Shown: positions 11,419-23,100 of the stretch, in pieces
How the letters are laid out: each line of letters begins with the position of its first letter
How positions within the stretch are numbered: position 1 is the stretch's first letter
Assembly (NCBI GenBank): GCA_022925895.1
Contig: JAKSYS010000067.1
Coordinates: 82,412 to 146,411 of the forward strand
DNA from: Fragilaria crotonensis
Taxonomy: Eukaryota > Bacillariophyta > Fragilariophyceae > Fragilariales > Fragilariaceae
Length of the DNA stretch: 64,000 nt
Direction of reading: 5' to 3'
Notes under the pieces: model-generated
What the model was told of the DNA's origin: nothing
Seen by the model: the letters and a program-made list of their open reading frames with translations, nothing else
The model's database searches: none
Position numbers and translations under genes: made by a program

Positions 11419-14400
11419 ATGAGTAGCTCCATCATTGGCTCGACTGTGACCACAGGCGCTGACGCTTCCGGGCGTGGGAGAGGACAGGAAGGATCCTCCG
11501 CAGCGGATCCGGAGGCCGAGGTCGAAATGGAGGACGGGGGGGACGAAACAACCGCCCCAACAGGACGAGGTCAAATCCCACCGGAAGGAGTGGACGGGCA
11601 TCTGGTTTCAAGGGCAACACCGAAGGAATGAACGGGCATGTGTTCGAGTGCTATTTTGAGCAGGGCGATAAGCGCCAATACGCTCGCACCGTTGAAGCAC
11701 TCGAGGGATACGCGAAGAAGAACTTAAAGTTCTCCGAGGATTTTGCCTCCTTGTTTGCTTTTGAAGCATCGGAGCCTGTCATCGAGAAGCCATCGGATCT
11801 TGAACCTGGGTACTCCACTACGGACGAGATGATCTGGAAGGAGGAAATCAAGGCCTACGTAAATCGACTGGGAGTACTCAGGGGAAACCTTGCCGCAATT
11901 TTTGCTGTTGCCCTGGGACAGTGCAGCGAGGCCATGAAGGCCAAACTCAAGTCATTGAAGGAGTTCGAAGCTCGCAGTAAGAAAAATGACTGCCACTGGC
12001 TTCTCAAGAACATACTCTCGATTACTCTTCAATTCGACCAGAAGCGAAACGGGTACCTTGCCATCATGGACGCCCATCAGAACTTCTTAAACTGCAAGCA
12101 GACCCAGGAGCAGACGACCGAGGAATACCTTGAAAATCTCACACTGTGGGCCGACACCATCGAATACCATGGAGGAACCTTTGTGGAGAACTACCACCTG
12201 GCCGGGGCCCACACTGCGGACGGCACTCTTCGCACGGAGGACGAACGGAAGAGCGCAGCCAGAGATGAAACGCTCGCCATGGCTCTCATCAGGGGCGCAG
12301 ACCCTTCGCGATTCGGCACCCTCATCGCCGAGTTATCTAACCAGTACGCTCGGGGAAGGAACGAGTACCCGACTGATTTGAACTCCGCCTACAGCCTCCT
12401 CGTGAACTACCGCACGCCGGCAAACACGAGACCCAGGAACAGCACCGGAAACAACGACAACGCCACCAACCAGCGAGCAAACCAGACCTCCCCGGCAGCC
12501 GAAGAGAGCGCTATGACGTTCACTCAGCAGAGCAATGCCGCCGCAGGGGGCCAGGGAGCCAACAACAGCATTCAGTCATCGACGGATCCCAACACGGCTG
12601 TAACCGCTGCTCCAAACTCCTCTGCCGTGTCCGTCAACACCGGTACGACACTCGTGCAGTATGCTGTAATGATGGCGCAGTCCAACACCCAGTCTATTGA
12701 CCCCAATTGGGTGCTCCTTGACTCTCAGTCTACCATCTCCGTCTTCCGGAACAAGAACATGCTGCGCAATATTCGTCACAGTCCACACGTCCTGCGTGCC
12801 ATTACAAACGGGGGCTATCAGGATTCGCACATGGTCGGAGACTTCCCAAACCTTGGCCCCGTGTGGTATAACGAAGACTCCATCGCAAACATTCTTTCGC
12901 TGTCGGAAGTTAGGCGGGTGTGCACGGTGACCATGGACACGTCCAAGGAACCCGCCATGAATGTCCACCGCAAGGACGGCACTATCATGAGTTTTATTGA
13001 ACACCCCTCGGGTTTGTATGTCTACAGCGGTAATGACGTGACTAGTGATGCTGTTAATGCGTACACGTTACTCAATACTGTGGCTGAGCACAAAAAGGTG
13101 TTCTCGCAACGACAAATCGCAGCTGCCGACGCCGCCCGCGCTCTGTACAGAAAAATCGGACGCCCCGATGAATCTGAATTCCAGTCGATCCTGCGTAAGA
13201 ACCTCATCCGGAACTGTCCTGTCACCCCGGATGACGCGAGCCGTGCGCTTCTTATTTACGGACCCGATGTCGCGGTGTTAAAAGGAAAGATGACACGCTC
13301 GCAAGCATCCCCACGCGCACCGACTTTCGACGCTGTCCCCATTCCGCCTCCAATACTGGAGCACCAACGCAACGTTACCCTGTGCGTGGATTTCTTTTTT
13401 GTCCAAGGTATCGGTTTCCTGCACACCATCTCGCGCGGGATCGGTTTCCGCACCGTCGCCCATGTCGCGGATCGTTCGCACAAGACCATCTTAAAGGAAC
13501 TTTCCACCGTCATCAGCGTCTACGAGGCTCGGGGTCTCGTCATCCGGGATATCCATGCCGATAATGAATTCGAGTGTATACGAAATGACGTTCGACCAAT
13601 TGCTCTCAACATTGTCCCTGCGGACAGTCACGTTGGAGAAGTGGAGCGCTCTATCCGAACAATCAAGGATCGTCTCAGGTCGGCGGTCCATGGCCTTCCG
13701 TTCAAACGCCTCCCGAAAATAATGATTCGGCATCTCGTTTCTGATGCCGTACGGTGTCTCAACCAGTTTCCCCGTAAGAACGGTGTCTCCGACACCATGA
13801 GTCCCGCTACCATTGTGGTGGGCGTCGGCACGCCCGATTTCACAGCCATGCGGATTGAGTTTGGGGCCTATGCCCAAGTATTCGAGGAATTTGACCCAAC
13901 CAACACCCGCGTGCGCGTTCGCTGGGCGCCATCGCTCTTACCCCTACTGGCAATGCTCAGGGGGACTACTATTTCATGTCGCTGGCCACTGGTGCCCGCA
14001 TCTCGCGCCACCGCTGGACGGAACTTCCGATCCCCGACACCGCCATTGCCCGCGTCGAAGCCCTGGCCATCTCTGACGGTCAACCTCTTATCCAAGCAAC
14101 CGGTTTTGTCGTCGAGTGGCGTCCTGACCACCTATTGACGACGATGAGTACGACTTCGATTTTCAGCCATCGCCTGACCATGCCGCTGACGACAACCTTG
14201 ATATCGATTATGATCCCATCGACGCCGACGAACTTGCCGCCCTCGCCGTCCCTGACTACGATCCCACACCGCTCCCGCTGGTCCAGGACCGAGGAGCGAA
14301 CGAGGCTGCCGGCGAGGTCGACGAGTATGCAGAAGACCCGGAGGATACAACAGACGAGAACTACGAGGACTACACCGGCGACGAGGACGAGGATTACACC

Positions 14401-16663
14401 GGCGACGAGGACGAGGATTACACCGGCGACGAGGACGAGGATTACACCGGAGACCATCCCGATGATCCGGTCGACAACACAGTGGCGGAACAGGTTGTTG
14501 AACCCCGCCTAAATCAAGGAGCGGATGAGACCGTGGAACCTACGGTTCAACCAGAAGTGATCGAACCCCGTTTAAATCAAGGAGCGGACGAGATCGCTGA
14601 GGCCCAAAACGTTATTAACGTTCCGAATCCCACGAGCCATCCGTATAATTTACGTCGTCGGGGTACGCCACCTACTGATTTCAGAGCCGCCATCGATGAA
14701 CCCCACGACAACAAGTCCTATTTCCCTCCACGTCACCAGATGCATCAAGTCGGCCACATCAAGATCCGAGATCCTCATCGTTTTGCGTTCGACTATGTAT
14801 TCGCACACATGAGTGCCCTTCTCTTCACGCAAATGAGCGCAAAGGCTGCGATCAAGAAACACGGGAAAGCTGCAGAGGCCGCCCTCATGAGAGAATTTGG
14901 GCAAATGGAAGATTTGGACGTATACGAACCGATCCATGCAAGGACTCTAAGCAAGGAACAAAGAAAGGGTGCCCTGAGGGCCCTTCCACTCGTCGCGGAA
15001 AAGCGCTGCGGAACTTTGAAAGGCAGGACTGTAGCGGACGGGCGACCACAACGCAATTTATATGACAAGTCCGAAACAGCGTCACCCACTGTCTCAAACG
15101 ACGGCTTAACGCTCACCATTGTTGCGGATGCTTATGAGGCAAGAGACGTCGGAACTGCGGATGTTGCGGGCGCCTACTTAAAGGCCTATATGAAAGATTT
15201 CGTGATCATGAAATTCACTGGAGAAATGGTTGATATCCTTTGCAAGATGAATCCCAAGTACATTGACTACGTGGTGCTGGAAGGGGGTGTACGAACCCTT
15301 TACGTGCGCCTCATAAAGGCCCTCTATGGGTGCGTGCAATCCGCACTTCTCTGGTATGAGCTTTTCAGCGAGACCCTGCAAAAGATGGGTTTCGTGTTGA
15401 ATCCCTACGACCGGTGCGTCGCAAACTGCGACATAAATGGGAAACAGTGCACAATCGCTTGGTACGTGGACGATACCAAGATATCACACGTGGATCCGGA
15501 AGTTGTGACTATGATAATCAACAAATTGGAGGCTGCGTTTGGTAAAATGACTGTCACCCGAGGCTCGTCGCATGTGTTTCTTGGAATGAACATTGAGTAT
15601 AACAAATCTGAGCGAACAGCGAAAATCACGATGAAAGACTATTTGAAAGAGGCCATCATAGAATCGGGTTTAGCGATCAACAGGACAGCGTCCACACCAG
15701 CAAGCAAGGAACTGTTTGAGGTGGATGACACTTCTCCTGCATTACCGAAGCGGTACGGGGACGTTTTCCACAGCGTTGTGGCCAAGTTATTGTACGTTTC
15801 CATACGCGCACGGATGGACCTACTCTTGTCCACCAGTTTCCTCACCACCAGAGTATCGCGAAGCACACGACAAGACATGGGCAAGTTGAAGAGGCTATTG
15901 GAATATGTTAACGGTACTATCGATTTGGAGTATATCGTCGGTGCAGACGACCTGGGACGCATGCGCACCTGGGTTGACGCAGCATACGCCGTACATGCCG
16001 ACATGCGCAGCCATACTGGCGGAGTTATCTCATTCGGCAGGGGCGGCATAGCTTGTAAGTCTAGCAAACAAAAACTCAACACCAAAAGCTCCACCGAGGC
16101 AGAGTTCGTGGGTGCAAGCGACTACCTCCCAAACACCATCTGGGTGAAAATGTTTATGGAAGCACAAGGGTACAACATTACCGAAAATATCCTCGAGCAG
16201 GATAACGAGAGCGCCATAAAGCTCGAAAAGAACGGGCGCACTTCGGCAGGACCAAAATCCAGACACATCAACATCAGGTACTTCTGGTTGAAGGATCGGC
16301 TGAAGTCGGAAAACATCACCGTCCGACATTGTCCAACTTTGCAAATGCTGGCGGATTTTTTTCACCAAGCCCCTACAAGGAAATCTTTTCCGACGTTTCC
16401 GCGACGTCGTCCTTGGACGTTGCCACACCGAAACCCTCACCTCCGTCAGCGATGAGCCATTTGAGGAGCGTGTTGGAAATATGCAAGCTGACCCCATCGC
16501 TACCGTCGACTCAAGTAACGGTACGGTGGCAAAGGCGAATGGAGAAACTGATGTCTGTCCACAAACTCACGTCACGTGGGCTGACGTAGTAAAAAGGAAA
16601 CGCGTCACCAAAGCAATCAATCAAAACCACATGAGTTTCAAGAGTCGCATTCTCTTGAAATAA
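11419..16663 (+). pseudogene. Gag-Pol polyprotein of the copia element, interrupted by frameshifts
   Basis: The Gag ATG is probably 11419. The frame shifts within about 11470-11545, where an Arg/Gly-rich stretch begins, and then runs open to 14138. Seen: the Gag core, a protease-like LLDSQST near 12716 (not the canonical DTGA), and integrase with catalytic D in CVDFFF (13383-13400), D in HADNEFE (about 13552) and E in GEVERSI (about 13634). Frame breaks near 13915 and 14128 lead to an acidic linker with four DEDEDYTG-like repeats (14366-14455). Then come reverse transcriptase (YVDD at about 15463) and RNase H (15960-16350). A final break in a T7 run at 16355-16361 would extend Pol through ADFFTKPLQGN into the 3' LTR, to a stop at about 16661-16663. 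No CCHC zinc knuckle was found in Gag. Confidence 0.85.
14366..14455 (+). repeat. Short tandem repeat encoding DEDEDYTG-type units in the Pol linker
   Basis: About four copies of a 24-nt unit (TACACCGGCGACGAGGACGAG with variants) lie between integrase and reverse transcriptase. They encode an acidic, probably disordered spacer. A second imperfect duplication follows (EPRLNQGADE twice, at about 14500-14605). Confidence 0.85.
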
Positions 16664-16795
16664 TCCAGTTAGTAAGCTTCAGAGTTTGATTGACTCTTCT
16701 CCGTTTGTTATCAATAGTTTCGGACACACTGCGTCTTCTTCACCGCGTTGGGTTTAGGGCCTGTATCGCCACGCAGTAGGGTTCACTCTACAACA
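16471..16795 (+). repeat. 3' LTR of the copia element
   Basis: 325 bp, TGTTGG...CAACA, 324/325 identical to the 5' LTR. The last approximately 60 codons of the Pol frame appear to be encoded inside it, ending with a TAA near 16661. After its end the sequence continues GTATATGATGACGG, which does not repeat the left flank. Confidence 0.95.
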
Positions 16796-17706
16796 GTATA
16801 TGATGACGGAGGTGATGAGACGACGTCTGTTGCTCCCAGGCTCCCAGGTTGCGATTTGCGAGTTTCGAAAGGCCGATGGCCAGTCACGTTCACAATATAC
16901 ATACTCATATACGAATATTTGCATAAAAGTATGACTACAGGTTTACGATCTGTCGAATCAAAACGCAGCGTACATACGGAGTATCAAAATGCAAACACAT
17001 CCCACAAATTTTAAATACATGACACTCCGATTACTATGCGCATGACACTTTTAAGATTTTATGCGTGGTCCAAGTTTATTATCGTAATGCTACGTACATT
17101 TTCATGTGCTAAAGGGAAGGTCCGGCAAATGACGGTTTCGAAGTTTAGCAAACCCACTACAAATTCCACATTCGTCCCACCTAGTTAAAAAATCCTGAAG
17201 TGTACAGTGTACAGTACGCTGTACGGTTCCTCTGTTCTCTCTCCTCTCTCAATCAGGTGCTATGGGAAGTCAACCTGCCGTCTTTGCCGAAGAGAAGAGA
17301 GGCATACACACTCTGCAGATCATGCTCTGCATTTTTCCTACATCGTCCTCAGTGCATGCACCAATTATTCCGATAGAGTTTTGGTGATTTGTATGATCTT
17401 CATGAATCTGTGTAATGGACTTAGGGAGTTGCAGACGTAGGAGCCATGATCTGCGGTGAGGTGTCTGGGGATATGTACCTTTGGTACCTGGTAGAAATGA
17501 TTGCGGGCGAAAGTTTTCGAAAATAGTCTCCGATTACAAAGGTAAATCAGAGCGAGTGAGACATGGAGCTAGCCTTGCTGATGATGTGCCTAAGGAGCGG
17601 TAGCCGATAGCGATTTCAAAAATCATCAATATCAAATACAATAGAACGCTTTAGTATAGTCAAGGTTCTTTCCTGTGGCCCGTCCGCGAAGGTGACGATG
17701 ATCCCA
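16796..17706. other. Intergenic spacer without recognisable gene
   Basis: About 0.9 kb between the copia element and the end of EGF gene C. The sequence is AT-rich, contains a short GTACAGTGTACAGTACGCTGTAC run near 17200-17224, and no open frame with family character. It presumably includes the 3' flank of EGF gene C. Confidence 0.6.
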
Positions 17707-19697
17707 TTACAGAATTTCCACGTTGGAGAAAACATGATCATGGTACGAAGTCGTTGGACGGATGGGACTGTCCATATCGGGAATGTCAGGGTCGCGCAAA
17801 AAGTCTCGGTATCGTCGAGTTTTCGTATTCGGCAGGGGAATTATGAACTGATTTGTTTCTTGTACTTCTCGTAGAGCATCTTCAATATTGCGAGACTTAC
17901 GCCGGGTATGACGGCGGTACATGATGGCAACTACCAAGGTGCACGCAATTACCAAAACTATAATGCCAATTGCACCTCCCGCCGAAAGACCACTTTTCGC
18001 TGCCGTGTTGTTAGTTGTTGAGACGTCGGAATTTTGTTCAGCGTTGACTGGTGTCTTCCCCACAGGTATGCCAATTCCATCGTCTCCATCATCGCCGTCC
18101 TTTTCTGGGTCGCCAGCGACCTGGTCTCGCTTGAGAAATTCACAATGTTGTCCGTAATATGCTTCTGGGCATTCACATCCTGGTTGTCTGCGGAAATGAA
18201 ATGGGTGAGTGACGCCAAATATCTCGGCTACAGTCGAATATAAACGATTCCAACTTACTCTTTGCCATCTTGTCCGATGATGTCCACGCATTCCCCCTTG
18301 TTCACGCAGAACGAAAATCCAGAAGAACTACTCCCCCCTGAAGTGCAGATGCTAGTTGATTTGTGCTGGCAGTAAGTTCCTGCCAGCATGACGAATGAAG
18401 TCGAACCCGTTTCACAATTGCACGCAGAACCGATTCCATCCGATTGATCGGGGATGCAAGTGGATCCGTGCAAGCAGACATGTTCGGCGTCCTCGCAAAC
18501 TTCTATTTTGGTCTCGCACCTTAAACCGGCGAAACCATCCGGGCAAACACAATGCTCGAAATTGGAGTCGTGGGATACGCTTACATTGGACAAATCATTG
18601 CCAAATTTGTCGAGCAGGGATGTATCCTTTGCTCCATTGCGGCATTGTCCGTTGTTTTCACAAACCAAGGTGCAATTTTCGTATTCGTTGACTTGGGTGG
18701 CATCCTTGAACTCGCAAATGGGACCATGAAACCCAGACGGGCATTCACAACCGAGTTGAGATGCGTCTGAATGACACACGCCATCATTGACGCAGAAAAG
18801 TTGGCCATTGGCCGTGTTCTGTTTGTCACAAAAGTTGTCGGATTCGAACTGGCAAAACTCTCCAGCGTAGGCGAAACCATCGCCCACTGCCTTGGTGCAG
18901 TCGCAGTAATGCATGCGCTGACCGTCTTGCGTGACAGTCACACACTCTCCACCGTGAAAGCAGTGATGATCTCCACATTTGCTGCTCTGAACTTCACATT
19001 GAAGCCCGTAGTACCCGCTAGCGCACTCACAGTATTGGTAGTCTGAATGTTTTTTCCAGAAGTCATAATCGATCTCTCCCTTGTCTGAAGCGTCTTTCTT
19101 TATGCCAAGCCTGCATGAACCCCCATTATGACACTTCAAAGTACACTGAGGGATTGCTCCTGCGTCGAACTCACAATGAGGTCCATCATGCAGTGTACCA
19201 CAGTGGCAAGGACGACGTGGATAGGAAGCATAGTCAGACTTGCACCAGCCACCGTTCACACAGAAGACCTCTCCAGCATCATCGCAAGTTTGAGTCTTGG
19301 GGATCTCGCAATACTTTCCGACGTACTTCACACCATGCTCGTCAACTGCTTCGGAACAGTCGCAGTAGAGTTGATCGTTGCCGTAGATATCACTAAGTCC
19401 CAATATGCACTGTCCGCCATTATAACACATGTGGTCAGAATCGGTACAGTCTTCGTACTTGATTCCACACAATAGTCCAGTGTATCCTGGACGACAATGG
19501 CAGTGATACCCATTCCGTTTTGTTTCAATGAGAAATGTCAATGCCGTGCCGTTGGCCAGGGTAGGATGTGCCGAGAAGTCGGCGGCGCCTGCCTCGCAAT
19601 ATCCATTGTGAAAACAATCCAAGCCGCAAGTTGGCGACATGATCGAGCCAGCTGCCACGCAGGCAAGGAGAAGGAGCAGAATCAATCTCATCGTCAT
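17707..19697 (-). CDS. EGF-repeat single-pass membrane protein C (nine EGF-like units)
   Basis: Two exons on the minus strand, 19697-18259 and 18187-17707 (GTAAGT donor, CCGCAG acceptor), encode 639 residues. The signal peptide begins MTMRLILLLLLACVAAGS. Nine EGF-like units follow the same three-triplet order as proteins A and B, then an acidic Asp/Gly spacer (about 18080-18120), one helix at about residues 550-570, and a tail that ends SNVEIL. Its only intron falls within the ninth EGF unit, a position not used in A or B. The same orientation as gene B suggests tandem duplication, with the copia element later entering the gap. Cargo or ligand is unknown. Confidence 0.86.
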
Positions 19698-20179
19698 GGG
19701 AGAACAGTTCAGCTGTCCTGAGTTGTGCCTGTGAAGTCAACTTCTGCGAAAATTTTGTGAGCGGGTGCGTTGGGGGAGGGACGGGACGAGGTGCGCAGTC
19801 ATGACGTCAAGTCGTGGATTCCACTATGTACGCTACTAAAGTCGGACTACTACGGGGTACATATTACACCAATAGAACTCGGAGGTCTACTGTCTACTGG
19901 CAGCTCGCGAAAGACCTGCAACTTGCTTGCTAACAACTTACAACTGCAACTTGCTTGTTAACAACGAAGTCCAATGTCAACCCTCTGGTCGAGCTGCATT
20001 TAACAATCGATGTTTCGAAACGATGGGCGCGGACTGAAATTAATTAGTGTAGTTTCGCGTCATAAAGCTACCGAAGGGTTTGTATTGCGAAGAGCTAGCT
20101 CAATAACAAGTCAGTACTGAAGTTTTGAGTTGTGCAGGACTGTTAAGCTTCTGATTAATGAAGCGAGCAGCTCAAGCGC
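19698..20179. other. Intergenic spacer with a short direct repeat
   Basis: 482 nt between the 5' end of EGF gene C and the stop of DIS3. It contains two copies of TGCAACTTGCTTG(C/T)TAACAAC at about 19917-19964. The part next to 19697 is expected to hold the EGF gene C promoter. No gene is seen. Confidence 0.5.
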
Positions 20180-23100
20180 TTAGCTTGTACGCTGTCGTTT
20201 TGACGCCCTGTCGATAGTATGATGCGATTGTAGATGGGGCTCCAACAACTCGATCACCAACTCCCTTTGGTGATCTTCTAACTGTCGGACAATAATCTTG
20301 ATTCGAACCTTGTCAAAAACCTGAATAGTTGTCCCTTGGTAGGTCAGAGAATGTTTTTCGACGTCGCGCTGTAAGTCAGGGTCCGTCGGCGATATGCTTG
20401 ATAGAATGACACGTCCTTCGATTCCATACTTCGGAACCATGACTGAGAGCGATGGTTGGCTGGTCTCTGCAGTTTCGACATCCAACACGTACGCATCTTC
20501 CTCCTTGGCACCATCACCGGAGAAAAATATGAGGGTGTGCAGCTGCACACTGGCTCGACCAGCTAGCTGAGCGGAGCGATGTCGGCGATTCATATTTGCC
20601 GTAAGGTCATGTAGATAGGACTTGGACGACAAATGGACAGGCAAAGGCGAGACGCCAATAGCCGCAGCAAGTAAACGGTGAACGCAAACATCAGCATAGC
20701 GTCGAATAGGTGAAGTAAAGTGCGTGTAGACTGGAGCTGCCAATCCGTAGTGGTGCCATTCCGTCGGTTTGCATTCGCCAGAGCAGAAGTACTGCGCAGG
20801 AGACATGCAACGAGTTGACAGGATTCTGAGCAACTCGTTGAAATAAGGATCGGATTCCATTACTGCCGCATCCAATGAATCCGCCAATTGCTTTGAATCC
20901 TCAATGCTAATCTCAAATCCTCGACAGCGAGCTTTACTGATAAGTGACTGGAACATGCTGCGATTTGGAGCGACGTGTCGACGCAGAACAGATAGGGTCG
21001 GGTAGTGTCTCAGAATTTTCTTGGAGACAGTCACGTTGGCCAGGAGCATGAATTCCTCCACAAGAGCGTTGGCTTCCAACAGTTGGTATTTTTGCACATC
21101 AGTCGGGTTCAATGATTCGCGATCGAGTACAAATTTTACCTCGGGACTGGCAAGAGTGAGCGCGCCTGCATCGATTCTTCTCTTCCGAAACTTCCGAGCT
21201 AGGGATGCCAATCGTTTGACCGCACCAACTTTCACGTCAATTGCGCCATCGTCAGGTAGATCTATCATTGTCTGCGCTTCTTGGTAGGTCAGGGCTCCAA
21301 CGGAGTGAATTATGCTCTTCTTGAAATCTACATCAACAATATCAGCATCAGGAGTTACTTCCCATAGGATGGAGAAGGCATACCGATCAACGTTGCCTTT
21401 CAGACTGCACAGGTCTGTTGTAAGCAATGAAGGCAACATATCCAATCGCCTGTTCACCAGGTATGTTGATGTGGACCTGTTGGCAGCTTCCAAGTCAATT
21501 GCGGAGCCAGCCTTAACGTAGTGCGTTACGTCAGCAATGTGAACACCGACCTGATAGTTTCCATTCGGAAGAACTGTGCAATGCAATGCATCATCAATAT
21601 CTTTACATCCGGGTGGATCGATTGACAGAACTGGAATGTATCGCAAGTCTGCCCTATCTGGAGTGTATTCAATCTTGTAATCAGTTGGTGGAAGGCACGC
21701 CAAAACCTTGGCAGGAAAGGGTTCATGAGGAATCTTGTGCTCCTGCAACAAGACTTCCGTTTCGACATCCTTGGAGCCTGCTTCACCGAGGGTTCGTACG
21801 TAGTGACCAAGAGGGTAAGGCGAGGTAGCTGGCCAAGAATCCATAGCTACTTCGATGCGCATGCCCGTGAGGCGCTCTCGCTGAGTGGTCCGCATAAGAA
21901 TGGGGGGAATGTTTTTGTCAACAGCAAAGAATACGCACGTGGTACTTCCATCTGCATTTTCTGTCTGGCATTCTTTGGCAATGGCTTCGCGGGACGAGTT
22001 GACAGCACCGGCGCTATATGTGGAACCACAATAGGTTGCAAAGTTGCGGCGAATAATGCCAACGACCTTTCCTGTGGGTCGAAGGCTATCGATGTCATTT
22101 ATGCTGAGAAAGTCAGGGACATTTGTCAACTCACTGTCTGTTGGTTCAGCAGTATCACTCGCAATCCCAACAACGGGATCCTCCTGCGGGGGCAGTTTAG
22201 AAGTGAGTGCGCCCGACAACCATTTGTCCAAAGGATTTAGGGCAATAGCCACGACATCGCCGTCTACAGCTCTATTGCGATCTTTCCACTCCGTAATCGT
22301 AACACCGACGCGTTCATCGTCTTTGCGAATCGTCACGCGACCCATCCCATCCGCTGTCGACCGAAACACGCCGCGATGGTAGGTTCCTGATTGGACCCCT
22401 CGCGTCAGTTCGACGGATTCCAAATGTTTCGGGAAGTAATCCTCAGATGGACCACTTTGTTGATGTGGATTGGGCCCATAATTGGCAACCAGATCGCTGA
22501 GCGCCAACTTGGGATTTCGCTTCTCTAATTCTTGAACATACGACCGTACCGATTTCGGTTGATACACGCCCTTGCTTTCTGCAATGGCCTCACGACGCGA
22601 TGCTGCATCATCAGTAAGCAAGATCACGGACACTGAGGATCCACGCAACTGACGACCATAAAAGTCGGCTGTAAGACGAATGCGAGCATCATTCTCGTCA
22701 TTCTTTGAAACTGCTGTTTTCACATGAGCGGTTGCGGAGTGATGCTGATCGGCAAAGAACATTACCAAGCGCTGGTTGCCCACGGCCCGAAGAAGTTCGA
22801 CAGTGCGGTCATATGCAGTAAGTTGATTAGATCGACACTCTTGCAACGAGGTTTGCGGAATAACAAGATTGCGGATTGGTGCTTGTTCCAGAACATCAAG
22901 GTTGTGCAACAGCACATTGGTGTCACAAATCACCAACGTCGTCGTTTCCGCGTCGTCATCCTTGTGTAGCAAGGAAAGGAGATCGACCGCGGTTGCAATA
23001 TCACGTGGCTTTCCCACTACAGCATCCTTGACACGACGTGTCTTTTTATTCTCGCCATCGTCAACGAAGTAGCACCCAAGTCCCAAATCGTCGCGGATGT

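Larger units (their letters stand above)
10711..16795 (+). mobile_element. Ty1/copia LTR retrotransposon (CoDi-like), 6085 bp
   Basis: Two 325-bp direct LTRs (TGTTGG...CAACA) bound Gag-Pol coding sequence in the copia order: gag, protease-like motif, integrase, reverse transcriptase, RNase H. The LTRs differ at one base (T versus G at LTR position 16), which points to recent insertion. Flanking pentamers GGATG and GTATA are not a target-site duplication. At least four or five single-base frame breaks interrupt the coding region, so this copy is probably not autonomous as written. I did not recognise a primer-binding site after the left LTR. The purine run GAGGAGCG before the right LTR is a weak polypurine tract. 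The element transcribes away from EGF gene B and towards gene C. Confidence 0.93.

Noticed and set aside
17893-17903. GTAAGT-like donor in the tail of EGF protein C
   Set aside because: No acceptor that would keep the conserved VEIL end was found, and the uninterrupted frame gives a sensible tail.
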